Positions 1 to 9,090 of a DNA stretch of 64,000 nucleotides are shown here, one piece after another (position 1 is the first letter of the stretch; the number at the start of each line of letters is the position of its first letter). The stretch lies in the NCBI RefSeq assembly GCF_039543665.1, contig NZ_BAABKE010000007.1, forward strand, positions 59,741 through 123,740, written 5' to 3'. The stretch comes from Wohlfahrtiimonas larvae (GTDB taxonomy: Bacteria > Pseudomonadota > Gammaproteobacteria > Cardiobacteriales > Wohlfahrtiimonadaceae). The notes beneath the pieces were generated by a model. It did not search any database and was not told the origin of the DNA. It saw only the letters and a program-made list of their open reading frames with translations. Both the position numbers and the translations under genes were made by a program.

Positions 1-161
1 TACGTCACTAAAACTTTAGCTTGAGAGAGATCTCTCACCACTCTCACAAGAGTGATGGAGATCATCATAATACGTGAGTCACCGATTTCCTTACGGATCA
101 ACATAGACAATTCTTGTTTCAATTGCTCATCAATACGACGAGTTCTTGATATATTAGCCAT
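1..161 (-). CDS. rbfA: Ribosome-binding factor A, N-terminal part (runs off the window)
   Basis: The 53 visible codons start MANISRTRRIDEQLKQEL and continue with a segment like the RbfA core (REIGDSRIMMISITLVRVVRDLSQAKV). RbfA binds the 30S subunit and helps mature the 5' end of 16S rRNA. It starts 12 bases after the infB stop, on the same strand, as in the conserved nusA-infB-rbfA operon. The C-terminal part lies outside the window. Confidence 0.93.
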   Translation of the reverse strand, partial: MANISRTRRIDEQLKQELSMLIRKEIGDSRIMMISITLVRVVRDLSQAKVLVT

Positions 162-173
162 GTTTTGCTCCTT

Positions 174-2867
174 TTATAGAGTACGTTCTACTTGAACACG
201 CTCATAAACTTCGATCTGGTCACCTACTTTAACATCATTGTAGTTCTTAACGCCAATACCACATTCCATGCCACTGCGAACTTCTGATACGTCATCTTTA
301 AAGCGGCGTAATGATTCCAATGCACCCTCATAGATTACAATGTTATCACGCAATACGCGAATTGGATTATTACGTTTGATCAAGCCTTCCGTTACCATAC
401 AGCCTGCAATCGCACCAATCTTCGGAGATCTAAATACATCACGAACTTCTGCGATACCAATAATAGATTCTTTAAACTCTGGTGCAAGTTTACCAATCAA
501 TGCTGTTTTAATTTCATCAATAACATCATAGATGATGCTGTAATAATGTAATGCTAAACCTTCATCTTCGATGATTTTCTTAGCTGAATTATCAGCACGA
601 ACATTAAAGCCGATGACGATTGCCTCAGAAGCAACAGCTAAGTTTGCATCTGATTCATTAATACCACCTACACCGCTTGATACAACTTTTACTGAAACTT
701 CTTCTGTTGATAACTCTTCTAATGCATTGATCAATGCTTCTACAGAACCTTGAACGTCAGCTTTTAACACAACATTCACAACATTCATAGAACCTTCATT
801 AATGTTAGCAAATAAGTTTTCTAACTTAGATTTCTGCTGTCTTGCTAATTTAACTTCGCGGAATTTGCCTTGACGGAATAAAGCGATTTCACGAGCTTTA
901 CGTTCATCAGCAACAACAGTCACTTCGTCACCAGCATTTGGCACACCTGACAAACCTAATACTTCCACAGGAATAGATGGGCCAGCTTCTGGAACTTGCT
1001 CGCCTTTTTCATTGATTAAAGCACGAACTTTACCATACTCAAAGCCAGCTAAAACAACATCACCTTTTTTCAATAATCCTGATTGAACTAGGATTGTTGC
1101 AACCGCACCACGGCCACGATCTAGTCGTGACTCTACAACTGCACCACGAGCTGGACCTTCTCCAACCGCAGTCAATTCTAGAACTTCAGACTGAACTAAG
1201 ATTTGATCTAACAAGTGATCAATACCTTCACCTGATTTAGATGAAACGTATGCGAATAAATTCTCACCGCCCCACTCTTCAGAAATGATGCCCTGTTGTG
1301 ATAACTCAGACATAATACGATCACGATCAGCTGTTGGCTTATCAATTTTTGTCACAGCAACGATAATAGGTACGCCAGCTGCTTTTGCATGTTGGATGGC
1401 TTCAATTGTTTGTGGCATAACACCATCATCCGATGCTACAACCAACACAACGATATCTGTAACTTTCGCACCACGTGCACGCATTGCAGTAAACGCACTG
1501 TGTCCCGGTGTATCTAAGAAAGTAATTACACCTTTTGGTGTTGTTACATGGTAAGCACCAATGTGCTGAGTGATACCACCTGCTTCACCTTTAACAACGT
1601 GTGCTTTACGCAAGTAATCTAACAATGATGTTTTACCATGATCAACGTGACCCATGATTGTCACAACAGGTGGACGAGTTACAGGTACTAAATCGCTCTC
1701 GTCAAAACCTTTCATCAATTCATCTTCAAGAACATTCTCGCTCACAACTTTATAAGTATGGCCCATTTCCTCTACAACAATCGCTGCAGTATCTTGATCC
1801 AATACTTGGTTAATTGTGACCATTGAGCCCATTTTCATCAATGTTTTGATCACTTCAGCAGCTTTGACTGACATTTTATGTGCCAAATCAGCGACAGTGA
1901 TTGTTTCACCTAAAATAACTTCACTCTTTTGTGGTGCAACAGGTTTAGTAAAACCATGCTTACCTTGTTGTGGTGAAGCTTTACGTTTTTTACCACCACC
2001 ACGACGGCTGCTGCCTTCTTCATCATAATCTGCAAAGCTTGCACGACCTTTTTCTTTAACACGCTTACCTGCTGATTTTTTACCCTCTTCACGTAAATCA
2101 TCTAAATCACGTGCGCCTGTTTTACGAGGTGCTTTACGTTCTGTGGATACAATAGGTTCTGCTGCAGGCGTAACGACTGCTGGACGTTCTCTTTTTTCAG
2201 TAGAAGCATTAGATGATCTTCTATCATCTTTTTTCGCTGGACGAGAATCATTGCGTGAATCATTACTTCTAGGTTTCTGATTTGACTTCTGTTGATTATT
2301 TGAAGGTTTCTTCTTCGCTTTATCTTCAGTCTTATCAGTATTATTAAAACTAATTTGAACCTTAGAAACTGTACTTTCACTTGCCATTCTTGCTGCATCC
2401 GCAATTTTTTGAATTTCTTCGTGCTGTTTACGTTCTTCTTGCTGTTTGCGACGCTCGATAACTTCTTGAGCCGCACGCTCTTCTGCTTCTGCGCGTGCTT
2501 TCGCTATGCGTAAACGTTCTTGTTGAGCTTGATCTGGACCATTCTCTTTCTTAGTAGGAGTCGCAACTTTCTCTACCTCAGCCGCGACTTTTTCTTCAAC
2601 AACTTTAGGTTCTACTGCTTTGATTTCTTCCACAATTTCTGGTACTTCTGTTGAAATATCTGTTTTATTTTCAACATCATCCATTAATTTATTTTCTACA
2701 TCTGAATCCACAGGGGATGCATCACGTTTGACATACGTTCTTTTCTTACGTACTTCAACCGCTACAGTTTTTGTTTGCCCTGGCGCACTTGAAACTTTCA
2801 ACTCTGTATGAGTTTTGCGTTTCAATGTGATTTTGCTTGGTGCCTTGTCTTCAGTTTTTTCTGTCAT
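174..2867 (-). CDS. infB: Translation initiation factor IF-2
   Basis: This 897-residue protein is the GTPase that brings fMet-tRNA to the 30S subunit and promotes subunit joining. It has a long charged, low-complexity N-terminal half, including an Arg/Glu/Gln-rich coiled-coil stretch around residues 110-150. An IF2_N-like segment comes near residues 320-370, then the G domain with P-loop GHVDHGKT at 406-413 and DTPGH. The C-terminal IF-2 beta-barrel domains follow. The G4 motif reads TKID (506-509) where E. coli IF-2 has NKID. It lies 11 bp after nusA, as in the classical operon. Confidence 0.98.
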   Translation of the reverse strand: MTEKTEDKAPSKITLKRKTHTELKVSSAPGQTKTVAVEVRKKRTYVKRDASPVDSDVENKLMDDVENKTDISTEVPEIVEEIKAVEPKVVEEKVAAEVEKVATPTKKENGPDQAQQERLRIAKARAEAEERAAQEVIERRKQQEERKQHEEIQKIADAARMASESTVSKVQISFNNTDKTEDKAKKKPSNNQQKSNQKPRSNDSRNDSRPAKKDDRRSSNASTEKRERPAVVTPAAEPIVSTERKAPRKTGARDLDDLREEGKKSAGKRVKEKGRASFADYDEEGSSRRGGGKKRKASPQQGKHGFTKPVAPQKSEVILGETITVADLAHKMSVKAAEVIKTLMKMGSMVTINQVLDQDTAAIVVEEMGHTYKVVSENVLEDELMKGFDESDLVPVTRPPVVTIMGHVDHGKTSLLDYLRKAHVVKGEAGGITQHIGAYHVTTPKGVITFLDTPGHSAFTAMRARGAKVTDIVVLVVASDDGVMPQTIEAIQHAKAAGVPIIVAVTKIDKPTADRDRIMSELSQQGIISEEWGGENLFAYVSSKSGEGIDHLLDQILVQSEVLELTAVGEGPARGAVVESRLDRGRGAVATILVQSGLLKKGDVVLAGFEYGKVRALINEKGEQVPEAGPSIPVEVLGLSGVPNAGDEVTVVADERKAREIALFRQGKFREVKLARQQKSKLENLFANINEGSMNVVNVVLKADVQGSVEALINALEELSTEEVSVKVVSSGVGGINESDANLAVASEAIVIGFNVRADNSAKKIIEDEGLALHYYSIIYDVIDEIKTALIGKLAPEFKESIIGIAEVRDVFRSPKIGAIAGCMVTEGLIKRNNPIRVLRDNIVIYEGALESLRRFKDDVSEVRSGMECGIGVKNYNDVKVGDQIEVYERVQVERTL

Positions 2868-2878
2868 ATTTTCACCCC

Positions 2879-4369
2879 CTATTCAAACCAACTTTTTCTT
2901 GCTGTCATGATGTATTGGCTTGCACGTTCTTCGTCCATTCCTGCCATTTCTGATAATTCATCCGCTGCTAATTCAGCTAAATCATCTAAAGTGCTTACAC
3001 CTTTCTTAGCAAGTTTATAGGCGAGGATATGATCTCCTTCCAACAATTGAATCAAATCAGCACTTGGTGCTTTATCGCCTAGCTCTTGTTTTAATGTTGC
3101 ATAAGATTCTAATGCAGTTTTTGCTGCATCACGAAGCGCTTCAACGATCTCTTCGTCAAATTCTTCAATCTCTAACATTTCCGCAATGGGAACATATGCA
3201 ACTTCTTCTAATGATGAGAAACCTTCACGAACCAAGATTTCTGCAACTTCCTCATCTACACCTAATTCATCTACAAATAAACTATTGATGCGTGATGATT
3301 CTTTATTTTGTTTATTTTCAGCTTCTTCAGAACTCATTACATTCAGCACCCAACCTGTAAGCTCTGATGCTAAACGAACATTCTGACCATTACGACCAAT
3401 TGCTTGAGATAATTTTTCTTGTTCAACCGCGATATCCATCATATGGCGATCTTCATCCACAACAATTGATACAACTTCAGCTGGACTCATTGCATTGATA
3501 ACAAATTGAATAGGATTATCATCCCAAAGAATGATATCTACGCGCTCACCATTCAATTCTTTAGTAATATTTTGAACACGAGAACCACGCATACCAACAC
3601 AAGCGCCCACTGGATCAATACGCTGATCAAATGATTTTACTGCAATTTTTGCACGGCTACCTGGATCACGACTTGCATTCAAAATCTCGATACTACCTTG
3701 ATTAATTTCAGGCACTTCAATTTCAAATAAAGCTTTAATCAATTTAGGTGTCGTACGAGATAATACAATCTGTGGTCCTCGGACATCTTGAACAATATCT
3801 TCTAAAATTGCACGAACCTGATCGCCCATTTTCAACATTTCACGTGGGATCATATTCTCTTTCGGTAACAATGCTTCAACATTTTCACCTAAATCTACAT
3901 AGATATTGCCACGTTCAACTTTTTTGATCGTTCCGCGTACCAATTGTCCTAATTTTTGGCTATATAATTCAGCCATTTGATTGCGTTCTGCTTCACGAAT
4001 TTTTTGATAAATGATCTGTTTAGCTGTCTGTGCACCGATACGAGCAAATGGAATATTATCCACTTCATCTTCTACGATTGCACCTACTTCAATATCTGGA
4101 TCATCTAATTGCGCAGCAGATAAAGAAATTTGTTTGGTTGCGATCTGCTCTTCTATTGGCAAATCATCAGGCACAACCTTCCATTGACGGAATGTTTTAT
4201 AGTGACCTGTTCTTTGATCAATCTGAATACGTAAATCAACATCTACAGGATATGAACGCTTTGCAGCTGCAGCCAATGCTAATTCCAATGCTTCAAAAAT
4301 AATGCCGCGAGAAACGCCTTTTTCATTGGATACTGTTTCTGCAACTGTCATCACTTCTTTATTATTCAT
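2879..4369 (-). CDS. nusA: Transcription termination/antitermination factor NusA
   Basis: The 496-residue protein opens with a NusA N-terminal domain (MNNKEVMTVAETVSNEKGVS). It is followed by an S1 domain (around residues 135-200, GTIKKVERGNIYVDLG), two KH domains (PVGACVGMRGSR; SQAIGRNGQNVRLAS) and two acidic helix-hairpin-helix repeats at the C terminus. This is the full enterobacterial-type length. NusA binds RNA polymerase and the nascent RNA and modulates pausing, termination and antitermination. It sits between rimP and infB in the same operon. Confidence 0.98.
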   Translation of the reverse strand: MNNKEVMTVAETVSNEKGVSRGIIFEALELALAAAAKRSYPVDVDLRIQIDQRTGHYKTFRQWKVVPDDLPIEEQIATKQISLSAAQLDDPDIEVGAIVEDEVDNIPFARIGAQTAKQIIYQKIREAERNQMAELYSQKLGQLVRGTIKKVERGNIYVDLGENVEALLPKENMIPREMLKMGDQVRAILEDIVQDVRGPQIVLSRTTPKLIKALFEIEVPEINQGSIEILNASRDPGSRAKIAVKSFDQRIDPVGACVGMRGSRVQNITKELNGERVDIILWDDNPIQFVINAMSPAEVVSIVVDEDRHMMDIAVEQEKLSQAIGRNGQNVRLASELTGWVLNVMSSEEAENKQNKESSRINSLFVDELGVDEEVAEILVREGFSSLEEVAYVPIAEMLEIEEFDEEIVEALRDAAKTALESYATLKQELGDKAPSADLIQLLEGDHILAYKLAKKGVSTLDDLAELAADELSEMAGMDEERASQYIMTARKSWFE

Positions 4370-4393
4370 AGCTCTATTCTCTTAATAAATCGA

Positions 4394-4909
4394 TTATTTT
4401 TTCGAAAAGTTTGGGGAAAGATTGACCTTATCTAGCATACTGTAATCAACAGTTAATTCTTCACCTTCTGTTGTTTCAGCTTGTCTAGCAGCCTTGCCTT
4501 TTTTACCTGTCATTTTAGGAATAAAAAATGTTAAATTATCACCCTCGATCTTATTTAAAACTGCTTTAAATCGACGACGATTATTCACGACACTGATCAA
4601 TTGAACATCCATCTCTGAGCCGATATATGCAATCATTTGCTCAATTGAGAAAAATGAACGATCTAAGCCTGGAGAGGAAACTTCTAAAGTATATGCGGTA
4701 CTAATTGGATCATTAACATCTAACAAACCTTCCACTTGGTGGCTAACATCCGCACAATCATCAACTGTTACGCCAGATTCCTTATCGATGAATATACGCA
4801 AAAGTGCATTAACAGAGTTTGCATGAAACTCAACACCCCATAATGTATATCCCATCGCTGTAATGGATGGTTCAAGTAATTCTGTTAATCCAAAAGGATC
4901 CTTGCGCAT
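4394..4909 (-). CDS. rimP: Ribosome maturation factor RimP
   Basis: RimP acts in 30S maturation. The protein matches the family (ELLEPSITAMGYTLWGVEF; VSSPGLDRSFFS). I chose the ATG at 4909 (171 residues) because GGAGG lies about 7 bases upstream. An in-frame upstream ATG at 4957 would start inside the terminator hairpin of the tRNA gene and adds residues with no family match. The gene is first in the rimP-nusA-infB-rbfA operon, and the tRNA-fMet gene lies directly upstream as in E. coli metY. Confidence 0.95.
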   Translation of the reverse strand: MRKDPFGLTELLEPSITAMGYTLWGVEFHANSVNALLRIFIDKESGVTVDDCADVSHQVEGLLDVNDPISTAYTLEVSSPGLDRSFFSIEQMIAYIGSEMDVQLISVVNNRRRFKAVLNKIEGDNLTFFIPKMTGKKGKAARQAETTEGEELTVDYSMLDKVNLSPNFSKK

Positions 4910-4942
4910 AACAACACCTCCAAAATGATCAGCAACGAAAAA

Positions 4943-4963
4943 GCCCACTTTTTTCAAGTGGGC
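4943..4963 (-). terminator. Hairpin terminator/attenuator after tRNA-fMet
   Basis: An 8-bp stem GCCCACTT/AAGTGGGC with a 5-base loop is followed, on the minus strand, by a T-run. It lies between the tRNA and rimP, so it probably trims or attenuates transcription that continues into the nusA-infB operon. Confidence 0.85.
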
Positions 4964-4974
4964 TTCATTATAAT

Positions 4975-5051
<77 letters not shown>

Positions 5052-5113
5052 TCTGTGAAGTTAAGTACTATACATTAAAATTAAATTAATGCAAATATTA
5101 ATTACTATCCAAT

Positions 5114-6316
5114 CTAAATATCTTTATTATCATTATTAAAATCAATACGTTGAGGACCAATAAAGTTTAATTCAAATAAATCTAAACTTGGTCCAACAAA
5201 TTCAATCTCTTCATCTTTAACAGAAGAAGATAAACTTTCATCACGATTAATGGCAGCTGAAACTCTTTTAACAGGCGCTTCTTTGCTAACCAACCAGTCA
5301 TTAAATCGTGCTTCTAATGCTGCACCATGTTCTGCATAGAAATTATAATCTAATAAAATACCACCCTGTAAATTTTTAGGATGATTAGTGATATATTCAG
5401 CAGAACTTGGAGAAACTAAGCGCCAAGCTTGCTTAATGGTTGGCCCATAATATTGTTGATGGGTAAATTTTAACTGCTGATCAGGCTGAGTTGCATAAGA
5501 AATAAAAGCATATGCCAAATCTTTTTGCTGGGAAGATTTAAGTATTGCATAGTATTTCATCTCATATATCACTTGATGCCTTGAAACACCTACGTTATCT
5601 AATCCATCATTAGACAACATCGCTCCATCTGGCGCAATTGACATTGATACAATACCTTGATCTAACCATAACTTTAAGTTATTGACATCACTCCACCATA
5701 AAATATCATCATAAATTAAATCTAATTTATTGAATGCTCGATCTTGCCCTTCTTGAGTCGCAAGTAATGGATATAAATAACTCGGCTGTACACCATCTGC
5801 TAACAAAACAGCTTCTAATAAATATTTAGCCTGCTTAGGTAATGCTCTTTTACCTGGAAATCGATTAAAATCAAATAGGTCGACCCAATGCACCGGCGGC
5901 ACACCATATTTATGAACTAAGGCATAATTTAATGTCATACCTTGAACACTGAAACCGACACCACACTGTTGGATTGCGCCACTGGTCAACAAATCTCTAT
6001 GGGGAAAATTATCATAATCTAAAACCTCTAATTGCCCGTCAGGTCGACACTCTTGCTCGAGAATATCTCGTCCAACCACCACAACATCCCAATAATCTGG
6101 AAGGTTTTTAGGTAAATAACTTTGATAATTCGGAAAGTTATTTTCACTAACAGATACTAACCCTTGATAAGAAAAAGGATACAAAATTGTCATCGGCAAT
6201 GATTGATTGAGCATTTGATCATAACTCACACTCAAAGCCGCGGTACTTAAATTTGAAAAAAAAGCCCCAAAAGAAAATACCCAAATAGCTTTAGACAATT
6301 TTATTTTTTTTCTCAT
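5114..6316 (-). CDS. Periplasmic spermidine/putrescine-type (PotD-like) binding protein
   Basis: The protein has an N-terminal export signal (MRKKIKLSKAIWVFSFGAFF) followed by an extracellular solute-binding fold of the PotD/PotF class. Recognisable parts are WDVVVVGRDILEQ, YGVPPVHWVDLFD and the late FNDWL segment. I chose the ATG at 6316 (400 residues), which overlaps the upstream stop as ATGA. An earlier in-frame ATG at 6328 is possible. No permease or ATPase genes are adjacent, so it is an orphan binding protein here. The actual ligand is not shown by the sequence. Confidence 0.8.
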   Translation of the reverse strand: MRKKIKLSKAIWVFSFGAFFSNLSTAALSVSYDQMLNQSLPMTILYPFSYQGLVSVSENNFPNYQSYLPKNLPDYWDVVVVGRDILEQECRPDGQLEVLDYDNFPHRDLLTSGAIQQCGVGFSVQGMTLNYALVHKYGVPPVHWVDLFDFNRFPGKRALPKQAKYLLEAVLLADGVQPSYLYPLLATQEGQDRAFNKLDLIYDDILWWSDVNNLKLWLDQGIVSMSIAPDGAMLSNDGLDNVGVSRHQVIYEMKYYAILKSSQQKDLAYAFISYATQPDQQLKFTHQQYYGPTIKQAWRLVSPSSAEYITNHPKNLQGGILLDYNFYAEHGAALEARFNDWLVSKEAPVKRVSAAINRDESLSSSVKDEEIEFVGPSLDLFELNFIGPQRIDFNNDNKDI

Positions 6317-6696
6317 TCTGCCTGCCATATTATCTCAAGATCACCATCAATAAATCCTACAGCTATTGCATCAGAATCACATAGCGCTTCTGACAGCTCA
6401 TTATCTACCTCAATCAAAGCTTCCAAAGATTCCGCAATGGCATCATGGATATCCTCCCAATCGCCATCAAATTTTTCCTTAGGAATAATAAAAAGCTCAT
6501 CACCAGAATCCCAATTGATTGATTCTGTCCAATCTTCGTTGGCTTCATCATAATCGGTTGTACCTGTAATATCCACCAGATAAGCATCATCTTCTTCATA
6601 AATATTAAAAACGAATGCATTCGTTTCATCTGGTATTTCGACTAAAACATCAGAAACCCAATCTGAAAATGGTTGCAATATTTGGAGTTGATCCAT
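6313..6696 (-). CDS. Small acidic hypothetical protein (127 aa)
   Basis: I do not recognise the family. The protein is strongly acidic (runs such as EEDDAY, TDYDEANEDW, DEELF-like) with no signal peptide or membrane segment, so it is probably cytoplasmic. The ATG at 6696 is preceded by GAGG at good spacing. Its stop overlaps the start of the PotD-like gene by 4 bp, and it lies 13 bp after the next small gene, so the three are probably cotranscribed. It could be a small binding or immunity-type protein, but nothing proves this. Confidence 0.7.
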   Translation of the reverse strand: MDQLQILQPFSDWVSDVLVEIPDETNAFVFNIYEEDDAYLVDITGTTDYDEANEDWTESINWDSGDELFIIPKEKFDGDWEDIHDAIAESLEALIEVDNELSEALCDSDAIAVGFIDGDLEIIWQAE

Positions 6697-6709
6697 GATT
6701 TACCTCACC

Positions 6710-7024
6710 TTAAGGATGTTGAAGCAACTGAATTAGCTGCTGGCCACACAGTAGGACATCTTGAATATTGACTTCACTTTGTTCCATTAATTTCAAAAAC
6801 TCTTTCGTCTTATTAGCTAATTGGCCTTGCTCATATGTTAAAGCCGAACTATTAAGTTGATACACAAAATGATGTAGATTTTTTAATGCCTCACTATTTT
6901 CTTCAGAGACAAGACTTTCCTCATCATCCACCAATAGATCCAGCAATGATGTTAATGATAATTCTTTTTCATTAAATGATTGAAGATATTTCTCAACCAA
7001 TGCTTCTGGGATTTTTGAAGTCAT
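6710..7024 (-). CDS. Small acidic helical hypothetical protein (104 aa)
   Basis: I do not recognise it. It is predicted to be nearly all helix and acidic (LLVDDEESLVSEENSEALKN), with no export signal. It is the first gene of a three-gene minus-strand unit (this gene, the 127-aa gene, the PotD-like gene) that starts beside the gene-free AT-rich region at 7025-7711. Confidence 0.65.
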   Translation of the reverse strand: MTSKIPEALVEKYLQSFNEKELSLTSLLDLLVDDEESLVSEENSEALKNLHHFVYQLNSSALTYEQGQLANKTKEFLKLMEQSEVNIQDVLLCGQQLIQLLQHP

Positions 7025-7711
7025 ACCCTAAATTTACTATTGCCTAAACCTAGTATTTTACCTCAGATTAACTTAAGAAGGAAAATATTCATTCAAGATA
7101 TTTCAAAAGCGATGTTTAGAATATTAAACTTCAGTGAAATTTACATTCAATTGAGATTTTACAATACTTAACAAATTAATCATTTTAAATATGCTTATTT
7201 TTTAACCAATTTTAGCATTTTATGGATAAATCTGTGGATAACTTTGGCTACAATATTGCAGACAAATTGTTTAGAAAAATGAGATAAAATTATCCCAAAT
7301 AAAAATAAGCCTATACATACAGAGTTATCCACATACAGTTTACATTATATCTTATTGATATTACTATATAAAAAATAATTTTGTTGATAAAGTAATAACC
7401 TTATCATCATTTATTTATATATATAGATAAAAGAAAATAGAATGAAGATGAGCATTCAAAAAAAAGATTTTAATTAAATGAATGTGAATAAAACTGTGGA
7501 TAAAGTTATTAACAAGGTTCTGAATATAAAGTGCATAATAATCATTACTTTTTATTAAGATTTTGTTTAAATAGTTCTACATTATTTATGCACAATCAAA
7601 AAGATAGCTATATCAATGAATTTATTATACTTATTTAAAATAATGTGGATAACTTGTCAAACTTATCATCATCCTATATATATAAGAAGTTAATTAATAT
7701 AAAGGAGAAAG
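7025..7711. other. Candidate chromosomal replication origin (oriC), no gene
   Basis: This 687-bp stretch is very AT-rich, has no plausible ORF and contains six matches to the DnaA box TTATNCACA. They lie at 7233-7241 (-), 7325-7333 (+), 7483-7491 (-, T at N), 7495-7503 (-), 7586-7594 (+, G at N) and 7644-7652 (-). Four read TTATCCACA. An alternating AT stretch around 7405-7430 could serve as the unwinding element. Genes point away on both sides, and the essential rimP-nusA-infB operon would lie on the leading strand. The region lacks the usual dnaA or mnmG neighbours in view, so the call is an inference from box density. Confidence 0.6.
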
Positions 7712-8479
7712 ATGATGTTGAAGAAAATTTTATTAGGAATGGCATTAACAAGTGCTTTAACATTTGCTCAAGATACTGTGAAAATAGGAATAGAGGGATC
7801 ATATCCTCCATTTAGCTATATGAATCCTGATAAATCCTTAGGTGGCTTTGAACCAGATTTAGCAAAATTATTCTGTGAACAAGTTGAATTGAAATGCGAA
7901 ATCGTTCAAGTAGAGTTTGATGCTTTGATTCCTTCTTTGAATACAAAGAAAATTGATGCAATTCTAGCATCTATGTCTATTACAGATCAGCGTAAGCAAG
8001 CTATTAATTTTACTCAAAAATATTATCAAACACCTGCAAAATTTGTTGCACCTAAAGGTGAATATACTGAAGTGAATGCTGATATTTTGAAAGGAAAATC
8101 CATTGGTGTTCAAAGTGGAACTATTCATGAAACTTACGCAAATAGTGAATTTGCAAAATATGCTGATGTTAGAAGTTATCGTAATTTAGATGAAGCAATC
8201 TTTGATCTAGATTCGGGTCGTATTGATTTAGTGTTCGCAGATAGTGTTCCACTAGATGACGGATACTTGCGTAAAGGTTATGATAAAACTTTAGAATTTG
8301 TTGGTGGTGATTATAACGATCCAACAGTATTCGGTGATGGTATTGGGGTTGGTTTGCGTAAAGGTGATGATGCATTGATGGAAAAATTCAATGAAGCAAT
8401 TTTGAAATCTCGTGCTGATGGCAGCTATAAAAAAGTGGCAGACCAATATTTCTCTATTGACGTTTATGGTGCGGAATAA
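7712..8479 (+). CDS. Periplasmic basic/polar amino-acid-binding protein (ArgT/HisJ family)
   Basis: This 255-residue protein has a signal peptide (MLKKILLGMALTSALTFA, then QDTVKIG). The SBP_bac_3 fold follows, with family motifs EGSYPPFSYMNPD, GGFEPDLAKLFC, DALIPSLNTKKIDAILASMSIT and DLVFADS. The family binds lysine, arginine, ornithine or histidine for an ABC importer. AAAGGAG precedes two consecutive ATGs (7712, 7715), and the second has better spacing. No permease gene is adjacent. The stop overlaps the start of rdgB, so the two are coupled. Confidence 0.9.
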   Translation: MMLKKILLGMALTSALTFAQDTVKIGIEGSYPPFSYMNPDKSLGGFEPDLAKLFCEQVELKCEIVQVEFDALIPSLNTKKIDAILASMSITDQRKQAINFTQKYYQTPAKFVAPKGEYTEVNADILKGKSIGVQSGTIHETYANSEFAKYADVRSYRNLDEAIFDLDSGRIDLVFADSVPLDDGYLRKGYDKTLEFVGGDYNDPTVFGDGIGVGLRKGDDALMEKFNEAILKSRADGSYKKVADQYFSIDVYGAE

Positions 8480-9090
8480 TGGAAATAATTTTAGCAAGTA
8501 ATAATGTTGGTAAAATCCGTGAATTCAATGAACTCTTTGCTTCATTGGATATCACTGTACGCCCGCAGAGTGATTTTAATGTTGAAGATGCTGATGAATG
8601 TGGATTAAGTTTCATTGAAAATGCAATAATAAAAGCAAGACATGCCGCTAAAAAAAGTGGTATGGCGGCAATTGCAGATGATTCTGGTATTGTTGTACCT
8701 TATTTAAAAGGTGCGCCAGGCATTCATTCGGCACGTTATAGTCCTGTGAAAGAAGAAAAAGCTAACAATTTATTATTGCTGAAAAACTTGGAAGGTGTTG
8801 CCGATAAAGATCGTGCTGCATTTTTTATTTCAGTTTTAGCATTTGTTCGTTATGCTGAAGACCCAACGCCTTTGATAGCGGAAGGTCGAATTTATGGCCG
8901 TATTTTAACGGAAGAAAGAGGTTCTCAAGGTTTTGGTTATGATCCTCTCTTTTTAATTGATGGTTTAGATAAAAGTATGGCTGAGCTAGAACTCGTACAG
9001 AAAAATCAAATTTCACATCGAGCAAAGGCTTTGGCTAATATGCGTGATCAGTTGAAGTTTGTGGTTCGTAAGCCAGTTTCAAACGAATAG
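8479..9090 (+). CDS. rdgB: dITP/XTP pyrophosphatase (non-canonical purine NTPase)
   Basis: The 203-residue protein has the HAM1/RdgB signature: ILASNNVGKIREF at the N terminus, ADDSGIVVPYLKGAPGIHSARYS, GSQGFGYDPLF and SHRAKAL near the end. It hydrolyses dITP and XTP to the monophosphate and PPi, keeping deaminated purines out of DNA and RNA. Its ATG overlaps the upstream stop (TAATG). The last 56 bp overlap the convergent gene at 9035-9883. Confidence 0.96.
   Translation: MEIILASNNVGKIREFNELFASLDITVRPQSDFNVEDADECGLSFIENAIIKARHAAKKSGMAAIADDSGIVVPYLKGAPGIHSARYSPVKEEKANNLLLLKNLEGVADKDRAAFFISVLAFVRYAEDPTPLIAEGRIYGRILTEERGSQGFGYDPLFLIDGLDKSMAELELVQKNQISHRAKALANMRDQLKFVVRKPVSNE

Noticed and set aside
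2102..2476. 124-aa ORF antisense-frame within infB
   Set aside because: A frame shadow of the low-complexity IF-2 N terminus with no family match.
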